DNA of 64,000 nucleotides. It comes from Pseudomonas corrugata. GTDB lineage: Bacteria > Pseudomonadota > Gammaproteobacteria > Pseudomonadales > Pseudomonadaceae. Shown piece after piece: positions 1-8,399 of this stretch. Each line of letters begins with the position of its first letter. The first letter of the stretch is position 1. The notes under the pieces were generated by a model. That model was not told where the DNA came from. It made no database searches and saw only the letters and a list, made by a program, of their open reading frames with translations. The stretch is from assembly GCF_001269905.1 (NCBI RefSeq), contig NZ_LHVK01000022.1:186001-250000 (forward strand). The letters run 5' to 3'. Made by a program: the position numbers and the translations under genes.

Positions 1-263
1 TGGAAAGCGGCCTGCGTCTCGGCATGCAGCGCCACCATGCGCCGTGCGTAGCCCAGGAGGGTCTGGCCGTCGAGGGTCAGCTGCAGATGCCGCGGGCCGC
101 GACTCAACAACTGCCGCCCAAGCGCCGTTTCCAGCTTCTTCATCTGCATGCTCACGGCGGACTGCGACCTATGCACCTCAAGGGCCGCACCTGACAGCGA
201 ACCGGCGTCCACCACCGCAACAAAGCACTTGAGCCAGTCCATCTGCAAATCGCCGGAAGGCAT
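1..263 (-). CDS. LysR-family transcriptional regulator (partial, C-terminus beyond window)
   Basis: The reverse strand reads an open frame from the ATG at 263 to the window edge, about 87 residues. It is the N-terminal winged helix-turn-helix of a LysR regulator: a short MDWLKCF-type opening, then SLSGAALEVHRSQSAVSMQMKKLE (split here only for description: helix two plus recognition helix), then the usual LLSRGPR/LTLDG wing. GAGGT lies about 7 bases before the ATG. It is divergent from the LysE-type exporter at 379, the classic layout in which the regulator controls the exporter in response to its substrate. The effector domain is outside the window, so the inducer cannot be guessed. Confidence 0.9.
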   Translation of the reverse strand, partial: MPSGDLQMDWLKCFVAVVDAGSLSGAALEVHRSQSAVSMQMKKLETALGRQLLSRGPRHLQLTLDGQTLLGYARRMVALHAETQAAF

Positions 264-378
264 GTTCACGACCTCTATTCGATAATCGAATGTCTAAGCC
301 ATGAATTATGCGCTTCCGTTGACCGGGTTTCACCACCAGGATGTGGAGAGCCGACGCTGCCTTTCACTGGAGAACATC

Positions 379-987
379 ATGCCCTTCGAGACCTGGCTGC
401 TTTATCTGGTTACCTGCTGCGGCATTGCGGTGGTACCAGGGCCCAACGCGTTGCTGGTCCTGACCCACGGCGCGATTCATGGCAACCGCAAGACCCTATT
501 CACCATCAGTGGCGGTGTGGCGGGATTCGTCGTGATGCTGTCGCTGTGTGCCCTCGGGCTGGGTGCATTGATCCAGGCTTCAGTGACCTGGTTCATGGTG
601 TTGAAGATCGCCGGCGGGCTCTATCTCATCTGGCTGGGCCTGGGGTTGTGGCGGTCGGCGCCGGTTTCCCTGGACGTGGATGCCGTGACAGGATCCGGCC
701 CCTGGTCGCTTTTCCGACAGGGCCTGTTGTCTGCGGTCTCGAATCCAAAGGCACTGTTGCTGTTCACTGCGTTTATCCCGCCCTTTCTTGATCCACACAG
801 AAACCTGCTTGCCCAGACCGCCGTTATCGCGCTGACCTATGCCGTCGTGGAGTTCACTGTCGAGTACATCGTGGCCACGGCGGCGTATCGGGTCAGGCCA
901 TGGCTGGCCCGGGCCGGGCGTCGGTTCAACAAGGTATGCGGCGGTTTTTTCGTGGCATTCGGCTTGGTCTTGCCGGTCCATTCTTGA
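379..987 (+). CDS. LysE/RhtB-family amino-acid exporter
   Basis: A 202-residue, very hydrophobic protein of the LysE/RhtB translocator family, which exports amino acids or their derivatives across the inner membrane. The family hallmark near the N-terminus is visible (VVPGPNALLVLTHGA), followed by about five or six membrane segments. An ATG at 301 is open, but I chose 379 because GGAGA sits 5 bases upstream and the family begins with the MPFETWLLYL-like segment; the extra 26 residues would be hydrophilic and unusual. Paired divergently with the LysR gene at 1-263. The substrate is not predictable from sequence alone. Confidence 0.88.
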   Translation: MPFETWLLYLVTCCGIAVVPGPNALLVLTHGAIHGNRKTLFTISGGVAGFVVMLSLCALGLGALIQASVTWFMVLKIAGGLYLIWLGLGLWRSAPVSLDVDAVTGSGPWSLFRQGLLSAVSNPKALLLFTAFIPPFLDPHRNLLAQTAVIALTYAVVEFTVEYIVATAAYRVRPWLARAGRRFNKVCGGFFVAFGLVLPVHS

Positions 988-1115
988 TCCGGGGAACTAT
1001 TCAAACGTCGCAGAGGGAAGGTTCACACCGATAATGACGCCTGACGCCGTGCCCATCCAACCCTCAGGCTGGACAGGCTGCAGGACACATCAAAAAGCGC
1101 CGGCGTCATGGATTC

Positions 1116-1133
1116 GACTACTGCTCAGTAGTC
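1116..1133. repeat. 18-bp perfect inverted repeat at the end of the MBL gene
   Basis: GACTACTG-CT-CAGTAGTC forms an 8-bp stem with a 2-base loop and spans the stop codon of the MBL gene. No T-run follows directly, so a rho-independent terminator is not supported; it may stabilise the 3' end. Confidence 0.4.
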
Positions 1134-2093
1134 CCAGAAAGCCGCCACCCAGCGAAACGCGTCCCCCTCCACCGCGACCCTTCCCACCGACGGAAACGGC
1201 AAATGCGTGGCGACCAGCAGCTCGCCGCTCGCCGCCGCTTCCTGCATGAGCCGGACCCGAACGCGAACGGCTTCCTCGGGGTCATGTTCAAAACCGTTGT
1301 GCCAGTCAGGATGGTCGAATGCGACCGGAAACAACGCGTCGCCGGCGAAGGTCAGCCGTTCACCAGCGGACATCACATGAACCACGCTGTGCCCCGGAGT
1401 GTGTCCCCCCGTCAGCCTGGCGATCACACCCGGCGCGACCTCATGCTCGTGTTCGAACGTGCGCAGTTTGCTGCCGTACACCTTCATGAACTCATCGGCA
1501 GTGGCCCGCAGGACGTCCGGCACCGGTGCCGGCATGGAAGTCAGGGTGAAATCGGGTGACGCCCAGAACGCAACCTCGGCGGCTGCAACGTGGATCCGCA
1601 CGTCCGGACGCAGCCGGTTCTTCACCTCGTCGACCAGCAGCCCGCCGATGTGGTCCATGTGCATGTGGGTGATGACCACGTCGGTCACGGCCCCCAGATC
1701 GATACCGGCGGCCGCCAGTCGCTTCGGGAACTGCCCGGCGCGCGGAAAGCCGGGGAACTGCCCACCCAGCCCGGCATCGACGAGTATGGTTTGCTCGCCG
1801 CTGCGCACCACCAGCACGTTCAGCGCCCAATCGAACGCATCCGGGCCCAGGAACATGTCCTTGAACCATGCCGCGCGAGCCGCCGGATCGGCGTTGGTGG
1901 ACATCGTAGTGGTCGGCAGCGGCAGTACGCCATCGCTCACCACCAGCACGTCGATCTCGCCGACCCGCACGGCGTAGCGCGAAGGAACAAGCTCTTCGAC
2001 GTTCAACCCGGTTGGGGCCAAGTGCATGCCCGACGCCGGTTGAGCGTGGTTGTTTTCTTCATCGTGAGTGCGGTAGTCCTGATGTGTTGTCAT
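1125..2093 (-). CDS. MBL-fold metallo-hydrolase
   Basis: A 322-residue metallo-beta-lactamase-fold hydrolase. The zinc-binding HxHxDH motif is present (ITHMHMDHIGG), followed by the GGHTPGHS histidine loop and the FAGD aspartate, so both metal sites look intact. Size and organisation resemble the group holding methyl parathion hydrolase and some N-acyl homoserine lactonases; which of these it cleaves cannot be told. The frame is open to 2219, but I chose the ATG at 2093 because GGAGAG lies about 5 bases upstream and the upstream codons look non-conserved. No obvious signal peptide from this start. Divergent from the molybdenum hydroxylase operon at 2385, and convergent with the LysE gene. Confidence 0.85.
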   Translation of the reverse strand: MTTHQDYRTHDEENNHAQPASGMHLAPTGLNVEELVPSRYAVRVGEIDVLVVSDGVLPLPTTTMSTNADPAARAAWFKDMFLGPDAFDWALNVLVVRSGEQTILVDAGLGGQFPGFPRAGQFPKRLAAAGIDLGAVTDVVITHMHMDHIGGLLVDEVKNRLRPDVRIHVAAAEVAFWASPDFTLTSMPAPVPDVLRATADEFMKVYGSKLRTFEHEHEVAPGVIARLTGGHTPGHSVVHVMSAGERLTFAGDALFPVAFDHPDWHNGFEHDPEEAVRVRVRLMQEAAASGELLVATHLPFPSVGRVAVEGDAFRWVAAFWDY

Positions 2094-2384
2094 GGTCACT
2101 CTCCATAGATTTGAGGGCAGCAATCCGCTGTTCTCAGGACGAGAACGACGAAGCGCCTGGAGAATGAGTGTGCGATGCAACGCGCTGGGTCCGATACCGT
2201 ACGCGGGTATAGCGCGCACCCACCTTAGGCTGATCGATCCAAACAGAAAGATAGGGAGGCTGGATGGAATAGCCCGCCGGCCAGTGCGCAGGATCGGGCA
2301 ATCATCAGCCTGAATTGTGCAATGCGCTTATGGGATTCCTTCCTATAGTTGATCGGAGCCAAACCTTGCGGAGCAGGTCCCACC

Positions 2385-2858
2385 ATGAGCGCCCTCAACA
2401 TCAATGGCCGTGACTACACGGTCGACGTCGATCCTGGCACCCCTATTCTCTGGACATTGCGTGATACGTTGGGCATGACCGGCACGAAGTTCGGCTGCGG
2501 CGCAGCGCTGTGTGGCGCGTGCACGGTTCACCTGGACGGCCAGGCCATCCGCTCCTGCGTGACGCCTGTCGCCGCCGCCGAAGGCAGGAAAATCACCACC
2601 ATCGAAGCCGCCACCGACGGCAGCGATCCGGTCGGCACGGCGGTGCATGAGGCCTGGGTCAAGCATGACGTCGCACAGTGTGGCTACTGTCAGAGCGGCC
2701 AGATCATGAGCGCGACCGCGTTCCTCAAGGCCCAACCCAAAGGCAAGCAACCCACCGCCGCCGAGATCGACTCGGCCATGGCCGGCAACATCTGCCGCTG
2801 CGGTACCTACGTCCGTATCCGTGCTGCCGTGGCCGATGCCGCCAAAGCCCTTGCCTGA
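2385..2858 (+). CDS. (2Fe-2S)-binding subunit of a molybdenum hydroxylase (IorA-like)
   Basis: A 157-residue electron-transfer subunit of the xanthine oxidase family, closest in build to isoquinoline 1-oxidoreductase alpha or aldehyde oxidase small subunits. The N-terminal plant-type ferredoxin cluster ligands are visible (KFGCGAALCGACTVHLDG plus a later RSC), and the C-terminal second cluster has CGYCQSGQ and NICRCGTYVRI. It passes electrons from the Mo cofactor of the next gene to an acceptor. The start is the ATG at 2385, in-frame after an open TTG at 2349; the family begins here with the beta strand NINGRDYTVDV. The next gene starts 12 bases downstream, so they form one operon. Confidence 0.93.
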   Translation: MSALNINGRDYTVDVDPGTPILWTLRDTLGMTGTKFGCGAALCGACTVHLDGQAIRSCVTPVAAAEGRKITTIEAATDGSDPVGTAVHEAWVKHDVAQCGYCQSGQIMSATAFLKAQPKGKQPTAAEIDSAMAGNICRCGTYVRIRAAVADAAKALA

Positions 2859-2870
2859 CCGGAGTGCGCC

Positions 2871-5108
2871 ATGCTGAACGACATTTTTCCAGAGGAACTC
2901 CCTCGCACCCTGCAATCGATTCTCACCGACGACGACATGAACAGCTTCGCCGCACTCCCCCGGCGCAGCTTTCTCAAAATCGTCGGCATTGGCGGTCTGG
3001 CGTTGGGGGCATTCCCGCACTTGGCCCTGGCACAACAAGCAGGCGACGGCGCGCAAGCGCTCAAACCCACCCAGCAACCGTCGGCGTTCGTGCACATTGC
3101 GCCCAACGGCGAGGTAACGGTCACGATCAACCGCCTGGAGTTCGGCCAGGGTGTGCAGACCGGACTGCCCATGATTCTGGCCGAAGAGCTCGATGCCGAC
3201 TGGAGCCTGGTGCGCACTCGCAATGGCAGCAACGACGCCGCTTATCAGGATCCGAGTTTCGGTATGCATATCACCGGCGGTTCCAACTCGATCAAGAATA
3301 GCTACACCCAGTATCGCGAACTGGGCGCCCGCGCTCGCGCCATGTTGCTCGCGGCAGCGGCCGCGCGCTGGAATGTCGATGTGGCGAGCCTCAGCACCCA
3401 GGCGGGCATGGTGCTTGGTGCCGGAGGCCGCAAAGCGAGTTACGGGGAACTCGCCGATGCGGCGATGGCATTGCCCGTGCCTGAAACAGTCACCCTCAAG
3501 AATCCTAAGGACTTCCGCATCATCGGCCAGGCCACGACGCGCATCGACGCCAAGGCCAAGAGCAGCGGCCGGCAGGAGTTCGGCATCGACATGCACCTGC
3601 CCGGACAACTCACCGCCGTGGTGGCCCGCCCGCCTGTATTCGGGGCTCGTATCGCTTCGCTGGATGACAGCGCGGCGCGTGCCACCCAAGGGGTGAAAGC
3701 CGTCCTGCGGGTGCCACTGGACGGAGGGGCCGAGGGTGTGGCGGTGGTCGCAGAAGGCTATTGGCAGGCGAAAACGGGCCGTGATGCGCTCAAGCTGCAA
3801 TGGGACACGTCCACCGTCGAAAAGGTGGACAGCGAACAACAGCTGGCCCAGTACCGGGACCTGGCCAACCAGCCCGGCCCCCTTCATTTCGATGCCGACA
3901 TGACGCCGCTTGCGACGGCTGCGCATCAACTGGAAGCCGAGTTCCTGTTTCCCTACCTCGCCCACGCGCCCATGGAACCGTTGAACTGCACTGTCCAGGT
4001 TTCCGGGGACCGCGCCCAGCTATGGGTCGGTACACAGTTCCCCGGTGGCGACGGCGTCGCGGCGGCACGGGTGTTGAATCTCAAGCCTGAGCAGGTCCGG
4101 GTCAATGTGCAGACGGCGGGCGGTGGCTTTGGCCGGCGTGGCGTTCCCTCCGGCGACTTCGTTGTTCTCGCCTGCGAAGTCGCCAAGGCCGCGCGCACCG
4201 CCGGGCTCGATGCGCCCATTCGCACCCTGTGGAGCCGTGAAGATGACATCAAGGGCGGCTACTACCGCCCCATGCACCTGCACCGTGCGCGGATCGGTTT
4301 CGATGACAACGGCAACGTACTGGCCTGGGATCACGTGCTGGTCGGGCAATCGATCCTCGCCGACACGATGTTTGGCGCTCGGATGAAGAACGGTATCGAC
4401 CCCACGGCCACGGAAGGTTTGCGCAACCCCTATCCGCTGCCGATGCGCCTGACGGTGCATCATCCCAAGCTCAACGTTCCGGTGCTGTGGTGGCGCAGCG
4501 TGGGATCCACCCATACAGCCTTTGTGATGGAGACATTGATCGATGAAATTGCCCGGACAACCCGGCAAGATCCAGTAGCCTACCGGATGAAGCTGTTTGC
4601 CGATCAAAACCCACGCCATCGCGCCGCGCTGCAACTGGCAGTGGACAAAAGTGGTTACGGCAAGAATCAGCTGCCCGAAGGCCAGGCCTGGGGCGTGGCG
4701 GTGCACGAGTCGTTCAGTTCGGTGGTGGCCTACGTGGTCCAGGCCTCGGTACAGAACGGTCGTGCGGTGCTGCATCAGGTGACCGCGGGCGTCCATTGCA
4801 ACCTGGTCGTCAACCCGCGCAGCGTCGAGGCGCAGGTACAGGGTGCGGCCCTCATGGGCTTGTCCATGTGCCTGCCGGGCGGCGCCGTCACGTTGAAAAA
4901 CGGCGTCGTGCAACAAAGCAACTTCGCCGACTTCAGCGTGCCGCGTATCACCGATACGCCGCAATTCTCGATTCACCTCGTGCCCAGCGCCGAACCACCC
5001 ACAGGTATGGGGGAGCCCGGCCTGCCGGCATTGGCACCGGCCTTTGCGAATGCGGTGGCGAGCCTGACGGGTAAGCCGGTGCGTCAGTTGCCGTTCAACC
5101 TGACGTGA
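2871..5108 (+). CDS. Molybdopterin-binding subunit of a molybdenum hydroxylase (IorB-like), Tat-exported
   Basis: A 745-residue large subunit of the xanthine dehydrogenase superfamily, IorB/aldehyde dehydrogenase type, which hydroxylates an N-heterocycle or oxidises an aldehyde at a Mo-pterin centre. A twin-arginine signal is present near residues 29-50 (PRRSFLKIVGIGGLALGAF then ALAQQ), so the folded holoenzyme is probably periplasmic. Cofactor-region motifs include FGRRGVPSGDF and the C-terminal TGMGEPGLPALAPA, with the MGEPG loop that carries the catalytic Glu. GGAG precedes the ATG by 6 bases. No cytochrome c subunit follows, although some members use one. The substrate is unknown. Confidence 0.92.
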   Translation: MLNDIFPEELPRTLQSILTDDDMNSFAALPRRSFLKIVGIGGLALGAFPHLALAQQAGDGAQALKPTQQPSAFVHIAPNGEVTVTINRLEFGQGVQTGLPMILAEELDADWSLVRTRNGSNDAAYQDPSFGMHITGGSNSIKNSYTQYRELGARARAMLLAAAAARWNVDVASLSTQAGMVLGAGGRKASYGELADAAMALPVPETVTLKNPKDFRIIGQATTRIDAKAKSSGRQEFGIDMHLPGQLTAVVARPPVFGARIASLDDSAARATQGVKAVLRVPLDGGAEGVAVVAEGYWQAKTGRDALKLQWDTSTVEKVDSEQQLAQYRDLANQPGPLHFDADMTPLATAAHQLEAEFLFPYLAHAPMEPLNCTVQVSGDRAQLWVGTQFPGGDGVAAARVLNLKPEQVRVNVQTAGGGFGRRGVPSGDFVVLACEVAKAARTAGLDAPIRTLWSREDDIKGGYYRPMHLHRARIGFDDNGNVLAWDHVLVGQSILADTMFGARMKNGIDPTATEGLRNPYPLPMRLTVHHPKLNVPVLWWRSVGSTHTAFVMETLIDEIARTTRQDPVAYRMKLFADQNPRHRAALQLAVDKSGYGKNQLPEGQAWGVAVHESFSSVVAYVVQASVQNGRAVLHQVTAGVHCNLVVNPRSVEAQVQGAALMGLSMCLPGGAVTLKNGVVQQSNFADFSVPRITDTPQFSIHLVPSAEPPTGMGEPGLPALAPAFANAVASLTGKPVRQLPFNLT

Positions 5109-5157
5109 CTGGGTTATCATGACCATCATTTCAATCCCCTGACCTGATGGAACCGTC

Positions 5158-6306
5158 ATGACTTTCGATTTCGACCTCGTGTTCGAGCGCCACGGTACCG
5201 GCAGCACCAAGTGGAGTCGCTATCCGGCCGATGTGTTGCCGATGTGGGTAGCCGATATGGACTTCGCTGCCCCGCCCGTGGTCATCGATGCGCTGCGCAA
5301 GCGTCTCGAGCATCCGATGCTTGGCTACAGCGTGGCCCAGGACACCCTGCGCGCCGCTATCGTGGCTGATCTCTGGAACAAGTACGCCTGGCGCGTCGAG
5401 CCTCAGCAGATCGTCTTCCTGCCGGGTGTTGAGCCGGGTTTCAACATGGCTCTGCATGGGCTGGTGGAGCCGCAGCAGAATGTCGTGGTGCAGGTGCCCA
5501 ACTACCCGCCGCTGCGCAATGCGCCGGACCACTGGCAGTTGAACAAGGTGGAATTGCCTTTCAACCCGGTCAACGGCGAATTCCACACGCCCCTGCCGGC
5601 GTTGCGCGAGGCCCTGCACGGTGGCGGTGCCCTGTTGCTGAGCAATCCCCACAACCCGCTGGGCAAGGTGTTCGGCCGGGACGAGCTCAAGGCCGTGGCG
5701 GATATCTGTCTGGAGCAGGATGCCTGGATCATCTCCGACGAGATCCATGCCGAGCTGTGTTTCGACGGCCGGGTGCACATTCCCACCGCCAGCCTGAGCC
5801 CGGAAATCGCCGAACGCACTATCACTCTGATGTCCGCCAGCAAGGCCTACAACATCGCCGGGTTGAAAACCTCGTTCGCCATCATCCAGAACGCCAAGGT
5901 GCGCGAACGGGTCAACAACGCCCGTGCCGGTATGGTCGACAGCGTCAATGCCCTGGGCCTCGAGGCGACCCGTGCGGCCTACAGCGAGGCCGGCCCGTGG
6001 CTCGAAGCGTTGAAGGTGTATCTGCAAGCCAACCGTGATTACCTGGTCAATGCGGTGCAGACCCGTCTGCCGGGCGTCGCCATGACCATCCCCCAAGGCA
6101 CCTATCTGGCGTGGCTGGATTGCTCGGGATTGGGCTTGGACGACCCGCAAGCCTTCTTCCTCAATGAAGCCAAGGTAGGGCTCAGCGCAGGGCTGGATTT
6201 TGGCGACGACGCCCAACAGTTCGTGCGCCTGAACTTCGGCTGCCCTCGGGCCTTGCTGGAGGAAGGGATTGCACGGATGGAGAAGAGCCTGAAGGCTCGG
6301 CGCTGA
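5158..6306 (+). CDS. MalY/PatB-family PLP-dependent C-S lyase
   Basis: A 382-residue fold-type I PLP enzyme of the MalY/PatB group: cystathionine beta-lyase or related aminotransferases that split carbon-sulfur bonds. The hallmarks are WVADMDF near residue 25, SNPHNPLGKVF around 160, ISDEIHAEL around 190, and the PLP lysine in MSASKAYNIAGLK around 225. Length equals the family norm. It follows the molybdenum hydroxylase operon by about 50 bases with a poor ribosome site (TGGAA), so cotranscription is possible. Whether it acts on cystathionine, on cysteine conjugates or as a transaminase is open. Confidence 0.9.
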   Translation: MTFDFDLVFERHGTGSTKWSRYPADVLPMWVADMDFAAPPVVIDALRKRLEHPMLGYSVAQDTLRAAIVADLWNKYAWRVEPQQIVFLPGVEPGFNMALHGLVEPQQNVVVQVPNYPPLRNAPDHWQLNKVELPFNPVNGEFHTPLPALREALHGGGALLLSNPHNPLGKVFGRDELKAVADICLEQDAWIISDEIHAELCFDGRVHIPTASLSPEIAERTITLMSASKAYNIAGLKTSFAIIQNAKVRERVNNARAGMVDSVNALGLEATRAAYSEAGPWLEALKVYLQANRDYLVNAVQTRLPGVAMTIPQGTYLAWLDCSGLGLDDPQAFFLNEAKVGLSAGLDFGDDAQQFVRLNFGCPRALLEEGIARMEKSLKARR

Positions 6307-6340
6307 CTGTTGGAATAACCTACGTGGAGAGGGATTTATC

Positions 6341-6440
6341 TGTGGCGAGGGGATTTATCCCCGCTCGCTCGCCCAGGGTTCTCAGTGCTGGAAAAGCCGG
6401 GTTGCTACGCAACCCAACGGGGATAAATCCCCTCGCCACA
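6341..6440. repeat. REP doublet (GTGGCGAGGGGATTTATCCCC type)
   Basis: Two arms face each other: TGTGGCGAGGGGATTTATCC at 6341-6360 and its near-perfect complement at 6419-6440, about 60 bases apart. Each arm is itself imperfectly palindromic. A degraded third copy (GTGGAGAGGGATTTATC) precedes it at 6324-6340. It lies between convergent genes and can fold into a large hairpin that may act as a bidirectional terminator. Confidence 0.85.
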
Positions 6441-6445
6441 AATGA

Positions 6446-6850
6446 TTACTCATGCAGATCCGGCGCATACACAAAACACAGCTTGTTTCCCTCCGGGTCC
6501 CGGCAATAGGCGCCAAAGTAGCCCTCCGAGTACTGCGGCCTCGGGCCCGGCGGGCCTTCGTCGAAGCCGCCCATGGCGATGGCCAGGTCCCAGGCGGCGC
6601 GCACGGTTTGCGGTGAGTCGGCGGCGAAGCTGACCTGCATGCCATTGCCCCACGTAGCCGGCAAGCCGTTGAAGGGTTTTTGCACGAATACCTGGGGCCA
6701 ACGCTTGCCGGGTTGATGCCAGCCTTCCCCAGGCGGTCCGGAATCGTTTTCGCTGTCCATGCGCACCAGTCCCAGGCAGCCCAGGACTGCATCATAGAAA
6801 GCAATCATCTTCGGCAAGTCTCGCGCACCGATCTGTATATGACTGAACAA
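6446..6850 (-). CDS. VOC (glyoxalase/bleomycin resistance)-family protein
   Basis: A 134-residue vicinal-oxygen-chelate fold protein. It opens with the beta strand FSHIQIGARDLPKMIAFYDAVLG and ends with GYFGAYCRDPEGNKLCFVY, the standard two-half pattern with conserved His and Glu-type ligand positions. Members include glyoxalases, dioxygenases and drug-binding proteins; the exact function is unknown. I chose a TTG start at 6850 because GGGGAGAAAGAA immediately precedes it and the family begins here. Longer frames up to 6979 run back through a REP element and are not believable. Its 3' end abuts the REP doublet at 6341-6440. Confidence 0.82.
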   Translation of the reverse strand: MFSHIQIGARDLPKMIAFYDAVLGCLGLVRMDSENDSGPPGEGWHQPGKRWPQVFVQKPFNGLPATWGNGMQVSFAADSPQTVRAAWDLAIAMGGFDEGPPGPRPQYSEGYFGAYCRDPEGNKLCFVYAPDLHE

Positions 6851-6950
6851 TTCTTTCTCCCCATTGAATAACGTATGGCCGTTGGAGAATGCCTGTTCTC
6901 CAACGTTGCCACGGGCAACTATTGGTCGACAGATGGAGCCGCATCCCGAT

Positions 6951-6980
6951 TGTGGCAAGGGGACCTGTCCCCTCGCCACA
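6951..6980. repeat. Single REP hairpin
   Basis: TGTGGCAAGGGGACCTGTCC followed by CCTCGCCACA makes a compact near-perfect palindrome related to the REP doublet at 6341. It lies in the gap between two reverse-strand genes, upstream of the VOC gene. Confidence 0.75.
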
Positions 6981-7056
6981 AGAACTGCGCATATGAGCGC
7001 TGGCGAAAGCCTTCCGGAAAGCCTTCCGGCTCGGTGTGGTTGCTCATGGGACTGTC

Positions 7057-7557
7057 CTATCGACGCTCACCCGCCAGGGCACGCTGATGAAAGTGTCGCA
7101 GTTGCAGGAGCGCGTGTTCGGCGGCCCACAACTGCACCTGTCCGCGACCTCCGAAGAAGCGCTCCTGCCGGCTGAACAGCGCCCGTTTGCCATTCATCTC
7201 AAAGGCCCAGGCGAAGCACACGGTGCCTGCCGGGATGCCATCCATGTCGTCTGGTCCGAGGATACCGGTGGTGGCCACCGCCACGTTGGCATTGGCGTCG
7301 TGCAAAGCGCCGAGGGCCATTTCCTCGGCCACTTCACGACTGGTGAGGTTGAAGGCATCGATGGTGCGCGGGCTTACGCCTAACAGCCGTTGTTTCGCCT
7401 CGGGGGAATACACCACGTAACCGCTTTCGATCAGCGCACCGCTGCCCGGCACCTCCGCCAGCAGCGTGACGATCTGGCCGGCGGTACAGGATTCGGCCGT
7501 GGTCAGGCGCAAGTCATGGTCTCGCAGATAATCAACCAGGGAGTGGGCGACAGTCAT
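7057..7557 (-). CDS. pncC: CinA/PncC-family nicotinamide-nucleotide amidase
   Basis: A 166-residue single-domain protein matching the C-terminal domain of CinA, which deamidates nicotinamide mononucleotide to nicotinate mononucleotide in pyridine-nucleotide salvage. The family signature is clear: TTAESCTAGQIVTLLAEVPGSG near the N-terminus with the catalytic Ser, GYVVYS, the VATTGILGPDD loop, and PAGTVCFAW. I chose the ATG at 7557, which has GGAAGG about 10 bases upstream, instead of the open ATG at 7611. There is no N-terminal molybdopterin-binding-like domain, so this is the short PncC type. Standalone transcription is likely. Confidence 0.88.
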   Translation of the reverse strand: MTVAHSLVDYLRDHDLRLTTAESCTAGQIVTLLAEVPGSGALIESGYVVYSPEAKQRLLGVSPRTIDAFNLTSREVAEEMALGALHDANANVAVATTGILGPDDMDGIPAGTVCFAWAFEMNGKRALFSRQERFFGGRGQVQLWAAEHALLQLRHFHQRALAGERR

Positions 7558-7724
7558 GGTTCGAAGTCCTTCCGGGATGCTGATGGGTTGCCCCCTGCCG
7601 CTTGGATTCATTCCCTCTGATCACCTTCCGACGCGCCTCGCCAAATAAATGAAACCGTCACTCAATACTGCGCCTCAAACCCATAAAGGCCTCACGCTGA
7701 GGCTGTGCCGATCAGGAGGTCGTC

Positions 7725-8336
7725 ATGTCCGCATCTTTCGTCAAACTGCTCACGCATCCCGAATTCGCCTGGCAGGACATCCGCCAAGAAGAACAGACCC
7801 ACCCTCGCCACTACCTCGGCCACTTGCTGTTGCTGGCCTTTATTCCGGCGGCGTGCCTGTTCCTCGGCACCACCTGGACCGGCTGGAGCCTGGCCGAGAA
7901 CGAAACGGTACGGCTCACGGCCCCCAGCGCACTGCAACTGTGTGTGCTGCTGTACCTGACCATCGTCGTCGGCGTGGCCCTGATAGGCCTGTTCATTCGC
8001 TGGATGTCACGCACCTTCGAGGCGCGTCCGACATTGAATCAGTGCATCGGCTTTGCCGCTTATACCGCCACACCGTACTTCCTGGCCGGGCTTTGCGGGG
8101 TTTACCCCAGCCGCTGGCTGGCGGTAGCCGTATTGCTGGTGGCCTCGGCCTATTCGACCTACCTGCTGTTTATCGGCTTGCCCAAATTCATGAGCCTCAA
8201 AAAGGAACAGGGACTGTTGTACTCGGCGAGTGTCTGGGGTGTCGGGTTGCTGGTCCTGGTGACCATGCTGGTGGAGATGATTTTGCTGTGGTTCAACGTG
8301 TTGCAGCCGGAATACTTGCGGTTTCCGGTGGGGTGA
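7725..8336 (+). CDS. Yip1-family membrane protein
   Basis: A 203-residue integral inner-membrane protein with about five hydrophobic segments (roughly residues 33-50, 70-95, 105-125, 130-150 and 170-195). The N-terminal line HPEFAWQDIRQEEQTHPRHYLGHLLLLAFIPA and the central FAAYTATPYFLAGL fit the Yip1 domain family. Bacterial members have no firm role. AGGAGG lies 6 bases before the ATG, so good translation is expected. It is convergent with ligD, with 63 bases between the two stop codons. Confidence 0.82.
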   Translation: MSASFVKLLTHPEFAWQDIRQEEQTHPRHYLGHLLLLAFIPAACLFLGTTWTGWSLAENETVRLTAPSALQLCVLLYLTIVVGVALIGLFIRWMSRTFEARPTLNQCIGFAAYTATPYFLAGLCGVYPSRWLAVAVLLVASAYSTYLLFIGLPKFMSLKKEQGLLYSASVWGVGLLVLVTMLVEMILLWFNVLQPEYLRFPVG

Positions 8337-8399
8337 TCACGGGAGGGGCGAGCGACGCAGGCCCCATCTCCGCTCACACAATCCGTTTGACCCGTTGGA

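Noticed and set aside
1033..1110. Long-range inverted repeat ATGACGCC and GGCGTCAT
   Set aside because: Arms are 60 bases apart, short, and have no context that would make them functional.
2343..3965. 540-residue reverse-strand frame under the Mo hydroxylase
   Set aside because: It is the shadow of two well-identified genes and has no recognisable motif.
4020..5210. 396-residue reverse-strand frame
   Set aside because: Antisense shadow of the molybdopterin subunit gene in high-GC DNA.
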